A stretch of DNA of 64,000 nt from assembly GCA_030435675.1 (NCBI GenBank), contig CM059621.1, forward strand, positions 8,928,001-8,992,000, written 5' to 3'. Within the stretch, counting starts at the first letter, position 1; each line of letters opens with the position of its first letter. A program made the position numbers and the translations under genes. The notes beneath the pieces are model-generated. The model was given only the letters and a program-made list of their open reading frames with translations, was not told where the DNA came from and made no database searches. Source of the DNA: Steinernema hermaphroditum. Its lineage: Eukaryota; Nematoda; Chromadorea; Rhabditida; Steinernematidae. Of this stretch, positions 11,201-22,000 are shown one piece after another.

Positions 11201-14200
11201 GCAACGAGCGACCGATGCACAGGGGTAAACGGACGTCGACTGGCCGAGGGACGTCGGGGTCGGTCTTATCAGCGCCGCACTAGAACCGACTGAGTACGGT
11301 TTCACGGCGGCCCACAAAGGCTTATCGGAAATTCTACGCACACTTTTGTGCTTTGGAACATTCGCGTGATAAGAGGAGGGGGGTCAGGGATGCAGCCTCG
11401 ACCACCTTCTCCGCGGAAATGTCACAAAACGGTGGCCTTTCCTTCTCATTAGAGCTGACATTTAGGGACCCACCTAATTGCCTGTAGATGTTGGCGCGGA
11501 GCGGGGAGTGGACCTCTATGTGAGGGTCCGCCTCCAACTGGCGGTACTCTTCGGTGGCCCTGGTGAGGTCGCCGGCGACGTCGTAGCAGTGCGCGATGTG
11601 GAAGCGAAGTTGGATCTTTGGCAGAAACTTCGCCTCCCGCACGTCCTCGAACGCGAGCTGGAGGTGCTGCAAGGGCAAGGTAAGGGCGGCTGGGATCGGG
11701 CCAAAGTTCGCCTTTGCAGGGCGGGTGGTCTCTGGTTAGGGGAGCAGACTCGCTCCAAAAAAGATGCGGCGAGAGTCGACAGACGGCGGCGCTGTTTATA
11801 GCTGCGCGCACCACGTGGAGGAGGGTGGGGACGTCGGAAAACAACAACAACGGCAGAAAAAGGCCGTCGAGGCCAGCCCGGAGGACCGGCAGAAGAACCA
11901 GGCGCCTCGGGCCGGCGAAAACAAGGGACGCGTTCGCCGACTCGTGCACCCTTCGCCAAGTGATCGAACAACAGACGGGAATGCGTGAGTGCTGCGAAGT
12001 AAATAAACACCTGCGGGGGGCGAGCGCCGCGATACAATAGAACGTGAGAAGGACTGGACTCCTGATGAGGAGACGTCATAGGACGGCAGAGCGGATTCGC
12101 GTCAGTCCCCTCCTTGGAACTTTCGCCGAAAGACCAAAAGACGGAGACTAAAGACGTTAACGAAACGTCGTCGTAGCCGACTTTGTATCCGGTCGCGTTA
12201 CAATCTTCGGCGCTACAATGACTCGAGGTCACAGACGACGTAAGCGCCACTTATAGACACACTCCCACGAGATACAATTCGCGGGCATCGATTACCTTGA
12301 GGGCGAGCGTGTACTTCTCGAGGGCTTTGTAGGCAATCCCGAGCCTCGCGTGCACCTCTACGGCGAGCTCCAACGAAGGGCAGCAGAAGAGAAGGCGGTT
12401 GAACGCTTCCGCAGATCTGAAATCCAAAATAGAGTCTCTGGGAACGAGGGGACCCATTTTTAGCTTTCTCATTCACTTTGTGGCTTATTATTCACGGCGA
12501 CAAAGAGAGAGCGTTGTAGGGGAGGAAGGTACATTCGGAAAAAAACACGACAAAAACACGCGCGGGCCCAAAAAAGGGGAGATCGATAAGAGTCCTTTTG
12601 GCAACCGAAGGTTAGGGCTGCGCGAGGCCAACCGATCTTCTGGATTCGCCACCCCACAAACGATCAAGTATGTGTCAGTGATGCGCGTGTTTGGCTAGTG
12701 ACGCAGCCGGCGAAGACGACATGGGATGTTATGGGTGCTTCCCGTAGGGGGAAGGGACCAAAAAGCGCGCCGAAGTGCAGCATCAGGTCCGCCAAACGTA
12801 AAATCGGCGGATCGGAACCCGGATCGCTATCTGGGAGTCAAATCTGCGTTCGCTTCATCGTCCAAGGCTGAACGGCGCCGTAAAATACGCCTGCTTCCTT
12901 CCGTCCTATAAGGCTCACCACATAGTCCCTCCCCCTCCTGTGTCCCAAATGAACTTTCCGGTGCGTTCCGCGAAAAGCGACGCTCTTTGGCTGATTGCGT
13001 CAGTGGCCAGGCGGGCACAGGTAAGAAGTGGCACGAGCGAAATGACTCAGCGCTAGACGGCTCGGCTTCTTGGCGCTGTGATTACGCAAAACAAAGGAGC
13101 AAACAAGAATAAGGCGTCACAAGCGCGTGATCGAATTAATCTGGCTTACCGAGAATCGGGCGCAAAACAAAACAAAACGTGGATTAATTATGACGAAGTG
13201 CGCGAAAAGTCGCCACGGCGAGAGGGAAAACAGGAACACGCAAAACAGAAGGTCAGAGGGGGGACACGCGTCCCCGGGGTTCAGAAAAACACGCGAGGAT
13301 GCACTCTGTCTTCCAGCTGCCGTGATCGATGAAACGATCGTCTAATTAAAACAGAGGGGAGTCAATGTGGCCATTGTCCGGCGACGTTAGGGGGCGCGGC
13401 ATCGCCTGAGGGATCCAGACGGCGACGGCGGGTTGCCTGGTGACATCACGATCCGAAAAAAGTGCATCGGAGTGGGGCGGCAGCCAGCACGAACAGCAGC
13501 GGAGGACCACACTACGCGAGTACTATGCCACGCCGGCAGGACGACCTCGGTCCTCCGCTCGTTTCTCTGCGCCTCCGCCACCAGGCGCTCTCTCCCCAGG
13601 GTCAACCGCAGCGTTTCTTCTGTCGCCGGGAACCCGGCGCGCGCGTCCTCGGCTGCATTCCCTTCGGTGCAGCGTGCTCCGATCGGATCAATTGTGCTCG
13701 GTGACCGTCTGCACGTTGGTCGACCACCGCCACGTAACAATACCCCTTTTGGCCACGCGCCAACAGGGAACCCGGCACGTAGCCGGTCCTCTGCAATTAC
13801 CGTACCCCCAATTAGCGAGTGACCCGCACCGGCACGACGCGCCTTATCGCCGCGACTTCGACTTCTCATGCTATAGTTACTGGGAACGAACTTCTCGGCT
13901 AATTAGAAGGGGGTAAACGCGCCGGTGAACACTTCCAGAAAGTACATATGGTCCTCCAGTGATCATTTCGGGTGCAAATATGGGAGTGGGAGTACATACA
14001 CATTTGAATAACTTCCTTCCACAAAAGGAAAAGAACGATGTGAAAACGGGAAGACCGCCGTCCACCCAGTCGGGCAAACGGCGATTGATCGATGGGAAGG
14101 CGAGCTAAGGCCGGGGAACCAGAAGCAGCGCCTGGATCGCCGCCGTCGCGCTGACCAGCGGTCCTCATGCAAACAAAGGCGCGAGGGCGGAAGAAAGGTT

Positions 14201-14939
14201 GGAAGAAGGGGCGCCGACGTGCTGACCGACCGTACGAAAGTTATGACGCCGCCTTCGATTGATCCCTGGGAACCGGTTCGTTCGAAGCAGTCGTTCAACA
14301 GGGAAAAGCGAAATTGCAAATCGCAGCGAAGAAGAAACGTTCGCGATCGCTTCGAGGGACGCAAAGAAATCCGTTCGCGCGATCACCCAGCGTCCTAATT
14401 AGCTTTATTGCCCTTTCACGGGAACTTCGTTGAAATGCAGAGGTCTCGCGCTCACGTGATCGCCGCCAGGGATTCCCCGTCGTCATCGCGGTTATCAAGG
14501 AAGTGGCGAAAAGAAAAAAAATGAACTCACAGCTTAAAGGCCTTGAAGTGGAAGTAAACGAGGCCGAGGCCGAAATAGCCACTAGGGTCTTCCCAAAAGT
14601 GGTCCGCGTTCGCCTTGTAAGCCTTTTGGTAGGCGGAGAGCGCCTTTGCGAAGTCGCCAACGAGGAGGTTCACGTGGCCCAGCTTGAGGTACACGCGGTA
14701 GAGCCTGCTCTGTGATCGCTCCTCAGGTTTTTTTGCGACCACTCTGAACAACTCGTCCTCCATCACTCGATTCACTTTGAAGAGGAAGAGCTGCTCCTGG
14801 GGTGGAAACTGTTGTCCGATCACGTATTGGAAACTGAAAGGGAAATAGAGAGCAAACTCTCTAGGAGAACACACCTCGAGAGGGAGTGCAACTTCTGCTT
14901 TTCCTCCTCGGAAAAACAAGGCACTTTCAGCCAATCCAT
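8259..14939 (-). CDS. utx-1: UTX/KDM6-type H3K27 demethylase (TPR + JmjC)
   Basis: A 2-oxoglutarate and Fe(II)-dependent nuclear demethylase that removes H3K27 methyl groups and belongs to MLL/COMPASS-type complexes. Ten exons join in phase to 1105 aa: 14939-14875, 14833-14531, 12416-12296, 11666-11474, 11198-10921, 10802-10573, 10523-9045, 9000-8544, 8493-8326 and 8282-8259. The N-terminal 400 residues are TPR repeats ([54 protein letters not shown]). A disordered Ser/Glu-rich linker follows, with a basic stretch [10 protein letters not shown], then the JmjC core. The metal ligands His and Glu sit in [18 protein letters not shown]; the second His is in [24 protein letters not shown]-like zinc module (YCFHC and CVYC) closes the protein. 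The last coding exon is only 24 nt. Start is Met 14939, 29 nt after an orphan acceptor. KDM6B-type paralogues lack the TPRs, so UTX is preferred. Confidence 0.95.
12417..14530 (-). other. Long UTX intron 2
   Basis: A 2.1-kb intron in a gene whose other introns are mostly under 50 nt or a few hundred nt. Short open frames on both strands look random. Size and position would suit a transcriptional enhancer, but I see no specific motif. A TACCGTA heptamer occurs near 13799. Confidence 0.6.
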
Positions 14940-15751
14940 TTTGAGGCCGACGAAGTTGTGAATCAAGCCTACAAATAGGACTCGTAGCCAATCAGCTAAT
15001 TGGGCAAGCAATCATTTGGCAAAGATATAGTCACGGCTCACATTGGAAGTTACATCAACACTGGCTAACAGTTTCTGAAACCTCCGCATTGTCAAAAGCT
15101 AATCCGTTAATCCAGTGGGCTCTAAGCACCACGAAACAATCGGCTCTCTGAAACCGCAACAAGCGCATTCCTGTAACTGTAGAGAACAGAGGTCGAGAAT
15201 CTTCGAGTCCGGATGAAGCAAGATATTTTCCTCATGGCGACTGTGGACATGCATTCCGAGGAGAGCGCTGACACTCCCGCTCGAGTTCAAAATCGACCAC
15301 CCACAGCGACAAACAATAAACAACTTCAAACAACAAGACGTTCGTGACAGGACCGTGACCAACATCCAGTTTTGTCCGCAATTTGAGATTTCGGCGAACG
15401 GTGGAACGGCGATCGGAAGTGAGTTTCATGCTCCCAGTGTGTCTCGAAATGCAATATGTCTCGTAGACAACTACAAATTGCCTAGAAAAGGACGAGTATT
15501 TTGGAGAGCGGTGTGCCCGCGGGGCAGTACGATCTTCCTTTTGGGACCGCTACGTTCGAGCGGAACCCCGGGAAATTTAGCGATTTGACGCTGTCGCGGG
15601 TGACTCGTGCTGTGCGAGCGGACTGGCGCCGACCGGTTAGAACTCGAGAATCGCGCCAAAAGTGACACGGTTTCGTGAATTACTCAGCGCGATTCATCAG
15701 TGGTTGTTGTCCACAACTCTTGTGTTTGTAACGTTTCAGGTGATAAATCTA
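14940..15751. promoter_or_regulatory. Divergent promoter region, UTX (-) and ECT2 (+)
   Basis: The 812 bp between the two start codons must hold both upstream regions. An orphan acceptor (CTATTTGTAG, minus strand, ending at 14969) precedes the UTX start by 29 nt. Another (ACGTTTCAG, plus strand, ending 15739) precedes the ECT2 start by 12 nt. Both look like trans-splice sites. No TATA box or other clear core element is evident. Confidence 0.5.
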
Positions 15752-18700
15752 ATGGATCCAGATAGCTTCCGGGAAGATTTGTCAATATTGGTGAGAAGAG
15801 ATGCTGTCAAGCGCTGCACTACGAAGATCTGTGTCGTCGGAGAGGAGCTAGCCAACGACGAGAGGTTAAACGAACTTTTAGCGGTAAACAGTTTACTATT
15901 AATAGTTGTTCATTAGGAATATTTTTAGATGCATTTCAAGATAAAAGTGGTGTACAGTGAAAAAGACGGTCGTGAGTATTCCGACAACGACATGGTCTAT
16001 CTTGTCCGCAGTTTCGAGTCCTCCGAGTTCAACGTACTCCGTGACGCCAACAAGCGCATTCTCGGACCATCTATAGTCTACGCTTTTGCGAACAAAGGAC
16101 TTGTAAGAAGGTGTCGTAACTCATATGATGTTTACGCCACATGCTTGCAGGACACATTACCGTTTCCCCGAGAAAATCGTCCGCTCTTTTGTCACGCAAT
16201 GAAGGACATAAGAATGTGCGTGAGTGGGACGAATAACGATGAAAGTCGAAGGCTCGTCGACTTGGTCCATTTCATGGGAGGCAGTGCTCGCCGAGACTTA
16301 ACTAATATGGCCAACGAGCATCTTGTCGCTAAGCTCGCTCGTGGTTCGAAATATCGGGTACGATACCTTAAAGTACTACCAATGATGAAGCATCAACATT
16401 TAAGGAAGCGGTTCGATTTAATCGCCCAGTTATGAACATTGAATGGGTGTACGCCAGTTGGAAGAGAAGAAACGAGATTGACTTCCATTGCACAGAAAAA
16501 GGCTTCGTGAGTTTAATTTCACTGATACTCAAAATACTTGTATTATGCATTTGTTTAGGTGGACGAGTACAAGCTGAAACCCTTTGAGGGCCTGAGGCTA
16601 TGTTTCATTGGATTCAGCCAGGAGGACAAAACCGAAATGTCCGATGTCACCATACGAAACAGTTAGCCTTTAATTCTTCAGTATGTTGATCACATTCTAT
16701 TCGTTTAGGGGGTGTCGTTGTTCTTCACCACAGAGACGCCACTCATGCTGTCTTCGAAACATCCGTAAATGTTGACAGAGATCGGATGAAGAGTAGGATA
16801 GATGGCTCTTCGAAGGCAGTTAATGTCACAAAACAATGGTTCTGGACGAGTGTTGACCGTGGCGTGTGTATGGATGAGGACAACTTTCCAGCATTCGAAT
16901 CACCTTCACAATCTAAGTTGCAACCCCGTGAGAATAGAAAACGTGCAGCGGCAAGTCCTGGAGCTGACGATGGAGCACCCGCTGTTGCTCGCAGGAATAT
17001 GTCGAGGTGCCGTTTCTTATCGCAAGGTGTGAATCCTTACCACCACATTTAGAACCTCTATAGACAATCTCGAGAGCAGCAACACTTCGGCTCTACCAGG
17101 TAGGAAATGCGTAGGTGCAACAATAACGTTTAGAGAATTCAGAGCATCTCTTCTCGACTGATGACTTGGAAAAGCTAACAATTTCACCGAGACGTATCGA
17201 CAAGCGGCGGCAAGTGTGCCTAGAAATGCTAGAGACTGAGGAGAACTATCTGAAGGCGTTGAATCTGATGGTTGATGTATGTCCGCCCACAGTCCGCTAT
17301 AATTTAAGCTGTTGAAATTTAGCTGTTTAAAACGCCATTGGAGGATAGAAATGCGGACCCCGCAAATGAAGTACTCACGAAATCAGAAATGGCCCAAATC
17401 TTCAGTAAAATTCCGCCGCTGATACAGGTGCATTCGAACATCGCACGAAATCTTCGAACACTCATCCGACAAAATTGGAGAAATGATAACCTGATAGGGA
17501 AGATTTGGGCTGATCACCATAACGAACTGCAAAAGGTGTATCCGCCCTTTATCAACTCTTACGACACCTCAAAGCAAATGCTTGATGATTGTGACACACT
17601 AAAGCCCAGATTCCACAATTTCTTGAAGGTAAATTGTTCTCAATGTCAGCCTCTTCATATTATTTGAAAATTGCAGGCTGTCGAGTCACAACCGGCTTGC
17701 GGACGAAACACGTTGAGAGAACTGTTAATCCGTCCCGTTCAGCGTTTGCCGAGTGTTATTCTTCTCCTCAAAGAACTGGCAAAGAGAACTGAGAAGTCGA
17801 ACCCGGATCACGCGTACATCACACACGCCATCGAATATGTGGATCAAGTTGTTTCCTTGTCAAATGAAAGCCGAAGGCAGACAGATAACTACGCCCGACT
17901 TCTCGAGCTGCTCAATGAAATTGACGGTTTGCCGGTGAGTTTCAATGACTATCTACCGTTGTCACTCTCACTTTTTTTCAGGCTGACTTTGTTTCTAGTT
18001 CAAGAGCCATAATATCACAGGTGGAGATGAATGTCCTCGCAACGGGTGGCAATTGGACAGATTTGAAAGGGAGGACGATATGTTTTATCGCGTTTAATGA
18101 TTTTGTTGTGGTAAGTTCTTGATTATCAACCTAGTCTGTCTACCGTTTGTTTAGCTAGCGAAGGTCCGTAACGGTGCGCAGAACCTCAATTTAACACAGA
18201 AAACAAGCAAGAATCTGACAATATCAAGGAATATTTCCTTTATCGACGCCTTAAAATTTCGTTCAGAGAAGAAGAAATACAAGTATAGCCGTCTTTGCTA
18301 TTTCAGCACATTTAGAAAAATCGAAAGAGTAACGGCTAGGGGTAAGTGCTACGTTCAAAGTAGTCGATTGTCATTTATTATTTAGGTGCACACGGCACCA
18401 TTTATGTTATTACGCTTCGAGATAACATTGGGGGCGACGAACCACTGATCGTACAGGTGGGTGGTGAATACACCACCGATTCTCTAGATTACTTTATGAA
18501 CACGCTTTGTAAATACGTAAGTGGAAATACAATTCTTGTTTTCTAATACTGACTCTTCAGGCTGGAATGATGGCGAACCGAGAGCTCACGATAGAGACGA
18601 TTGACGATGACTATTTCGCGACATCACTGCAGACGTCATACCCAGAAACGTATCAGTTACTCCTCAAAGCTTTGTAAGTTCCCTTGAGGTGTAAATTTAA

Positions 18701-18871
18701 TGAATGATGAAATTTTGTTGCAGGGGAAATATGATGGAGACCGGCAAAGACGGTACACTTCGAAGGTCTTCCACGTTCAAGCGCGCCGTTTCGTCAGTAT
18801 CGCTATCCCTTTCCAGAATCTCGAAGTTTTCCAGTAGATCGAATCTCCACAATATGTCCGAACGATCATAG
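15752..18871 (+). CDS. ect-2: ECT2-type Rho guanine nucleotide exchange factor
   Basis: A RhoA activator at the cell equator in cytokinesis and in cortical polarity, normally recruited by centralspindlin. The spliced product has N-terminal BRCT repeats (KICVVGEELAND; LVDLVHFMGGSARRDLT; PVMNIEWVYASWKRR; then GLRLCFIGFSQEDK and NVTKQWFWTSV). A linker with a basic cluster follows, then a complete DH domain beginning RRQVCLEMLETEENYLKAL with the signature LLIRPVQRLPSVILLLKEL, and a PH domain (GRTICFIAFNDFVVLAKV) before a Ser/Arg-rich tail. Introns are mostly 44-70 nt with TTTAG or TTTCAG ends. Start Met 15752 lies 12 nt after an orphan acceptor. Stop is TAG 18869-18871. The BRCT-DH-PH order is unique to ECT2, so identity is secure. 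Confidence 0.92.
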
Positions 18872-18898
18872 TTTAGCCTGTGACATATGAACATTTCA

Positions 18899-18904
18899 AA
18901 TAAA
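18899..18904 (+). terminator. Poly(A) signal of ECT2
   Basis: AATAAA 28 nt after the ECT2 stop, leaving only about 120 bp before the IFT172 start codon. Confidence 0.75.
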
Positions 18905-18958
18905 TCGTTATAGAGTGGGTTTTGACTGTTTGGTTGACGGAGGGTCGGGTCGTGGCGC

Positions 18959-18973
18959 GTTGCCTAGGGCAAC
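18959..18973 (+). promoter_or_regulatory. X-box-like RFX/DAF-19 site upstream of IFT172
   Basis: GTTGCC-TAG-GGCAAC is a perfect inverted repeat matching the RFX consensus GTNRCC-N(0-3)-RGYAAC. It ends 53 bp before the IFT172 start codon. In nematodes, intraflagellar transport genes including osm-1 are driven by DAF-19/RFX through X-boxes placed close upstream of the ATG. The match to consensus and position is seen directly; binding is inferred. Confidence 0.8.
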
Positions 18974-19026
18974 ATGCTTGGCGCGCATGGTGCACATGTT
19001 CCACTTGCTGTCGTTCGTTTCAAATC

Positions 19027-22000
19027 ATGAAGCTCAAGTACGCGGACACGATTGTCGAACAGCAAGTGAGTCTCGTGGGTGCCAAGAAGCTTCTTCTCAT
19101 CCTTTCAGGAGTCGGCAGCGAAGGTGCCGTCGATCGCGTACTCGCCTAACGGGAGGCGCCTCGCGGTGGCGACAAGCGACCGCGCCATCCTCCTCTTTGA
19201 CGAGAACCACCGCCGGAGAGACAAGTTCCCGACGAAGCCGATCGACTCCAAGGTGGGTGGACTACGGTAGATGCTTCGGACGACACGCTTTGCAGTACGG
19301 TAAGAAGAGTTACGTGGTGCGGCAGGTGGTCTTCTCACCCGACTCGATGAAGCTCGCGGTGGGGCAGTCAGACAGTATAGTCTTTGTCTACCGTCTGGGA
19401 GACAGTTGGGAGGAGAAGAAGGTGATCTGCAACAAGTTCGGGCAGTCGGCGGCGGTAGGAGTGGCGGCGTGGCCGCTGGAGAACGCGCTCCTGGTGGGGC
19501 TCGTGGACGGGAAGGTGCGCCTCGCATCGTGCGCCTCCAACAAGTGCTCCACACTCTACAAGACCGACTCGATGGTCGTCTCCCTCAGCGTCGCGTGAGT
19601 TCGCCCGAGACAACCGCTCTGAGTCCCTTCAGGCCTGACCGGAAGAGTTTTCTGTCGGGACACGGCGACGGCTCCGTGTTCCTCTTCAGCTTCGTCTCGA
19701 AAACGCAGACGAAGGTCGCCGTGCACCCTTGCGCGCCCTACTCTCTCGTGCTGACAGCGAACGGAATCCTCGCCGGTGGCTGCGACCGCAGGATCCTGTC
19801 CTACTCGGCGCAGGGGCGGATGCTCCAGCAATTCGACTATGGAGCTGAGGACGACGAGAAGGAGTTCACCGTAGCCGTCGGCGACCCCCCCGGACAGAAC
19901 GTCGTCTTTGGCAGCTTTGACCGTCTCCGCCTCTTCCAGTGGAACCAACGGAGGGGCGCCTGGGACGAGGGAAATGTCCTCAACTTCAAGTACCTCTATG
20001 CGGTCAGCGCACTCGCGTGGCGCCCCGACGGCTCCGCCGTTGTCTGTGTGAGTGTCCCTGACCGAGGCCTCCAGAAGACGTCACCTTCCAGGGGTCTCTG
20101 TGCGGGAGCGTTCTCAACATCGACTGCTCTCTGAAGCGCTCCCTCATCAAGAACCAGTTCGAGACGATCTTCGTGGCGCCGAGCCAGGTGAACGTGACAG
20201 ACACGGCGACGGGGCGCAAGGTCGACCTCCGCTCGAAGAAGAACCTCCCCGTTCAGGACATCAAGGTGATGGGCCGGACCAACGGCTACATCGTTGCCTA
20301 CACCTCCGCTACTCTCATCCTCGCCGACATCGAGAACAACAAGGTCAGTCTACTCCCAAGACGCCTTTAACCGTCTTCCAGGCGTCGGAGATCGCCTTTC
20401 AGTCGGTGGGCAGCGAGCGCTTCTACTTCGACAGCGCCAACGTGTGCATAATTGTGAATGCGGGCGAAGTGACCCTCGTGGAGTACGGTATCGACGTCCC
20501 TCTCGGCTTCATCCGCACGGAGCTCATTAGTCCCCATCTGATAAGCGTGCGCCTCAATGAGCGGAAGACGAGGCGCCTCGACGACGTCAAGAAGGTCGCT
20601 TACCTCCTCGACGTCAACACCATCTCCGTCGGTGGGTTGCGCCCGCAGCGCCTCCCTAATGTGCCGCTCCAGTGGACCTCGCCCGCGGACAGCACCAGGT
20701 GGCGCAGATCGTACACTCAGCGGTCATCGACTGGCTGGAGCTGAACGAGACGGCGACAAAGCTGCTCTTCCGGGACCGGAAGTCGCGCCTCACGCTCTTC
20801 GACCTCCGCGACGAGCGGCGCTCGAATCTGCTCAACTTCTGCACCTACGTGCAGTGGGTGCCCAGTAGCGACGTCGTCGTCGCTCAGAGCGAGCACAACC
20901 TCTGCGTGTGGTACAACACGGATGACCCGGAGCAAGTGACGTCGGTGCCGATCGCCGGCGACGTCGAGATGGTGCTGCGGGACGCGCAGCTCACGGAGGT
21001 GATCGTGATGGAAGGGAACGCGCGGAACGCGTACCAGCTGGACGCGAAGCTGATCGAGTTCGGCACGGCCATCGAGGACCTCGACTTCCCGCGCGCCGTC
21101 TCCTTCCTCGAACACCCGGAGCGCTCTGGAGACGCCGACTCCATGTGGAAGCACCTCGCCCAGGTGGCCATCGAGCACGCGAACCTCATCGTAGCCCAGC
21201 GCTGCTATGCCGCCCTCAACGATATCGCCCGCGTTATGCAAGTTTCCCGAGAGATACGGTAGGTGAGAGTCCGTTCAGGTTCCTGCAGAAGACGGTCGAG
21301 ATCGCCGACGCCGCGGGAGAAGAGGGTGTCGCCCACTATCGGGTGCGTGCGCGCCTCGAGATCATGAAGAAGAACTTCAAGGAGGCCGAGTGCATCTACC
21401 TCGAGAACGTAAGTGCCGATGCTACCGTAACCCCTTACCGATTCGGGTGTCTTTCAGAACGGACTCGACGAAGCCATCGAGATGTACCAGTCGCTGCACC
21501 AGTGGGAAGAGGCGATCAACTTGGCCACCGCCAGGGTCAGATTCCCCATCCGTGCTCTGACATCGTCCTATTCTAGAATCACCCTGATCTGGAAAAGCTG
21601 AAGGCGAAATACTACCGTAATCTCTTCGACTCGGGACAGGACGAGAAGGCAGCCGAGATCAAGGAGCGCGAAGGCGACCTCCACGCGGCCATCGACCTCT
21701 ATTTGAAGGCGAACCTCGCAGCGCACGCGGCACGAGTTCTCCTCCAGAATCCGAAGCTCCTCAACGACGACCTTCTCGTGGAGAACGTCTCCGGGGTGCT
21801 CGTCCAGAGCGGGAACTTCGAGCGCGTCGGCGCCCTCTACGAGCAAACGAAGAACTTCGAGAAGGCGCTCCACTTCTACAGAAAGGGCGCCAACTACGCG
21901 AAGGCGATCGACGTCGCCAGATTCGCCTTCCCGGCGCAGGTCGTCGAGCTCGAGGAGGAGTGGGCCGACCATCTGATGGCGGAGAACAGCGCCGAGGCCG

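Noticed and set aside
21246..21278. GT donors near 21253-21260 for IFT172 exon 7
   Set aside because: They would leave introns of 20 nt or less, or shift the reading frame.
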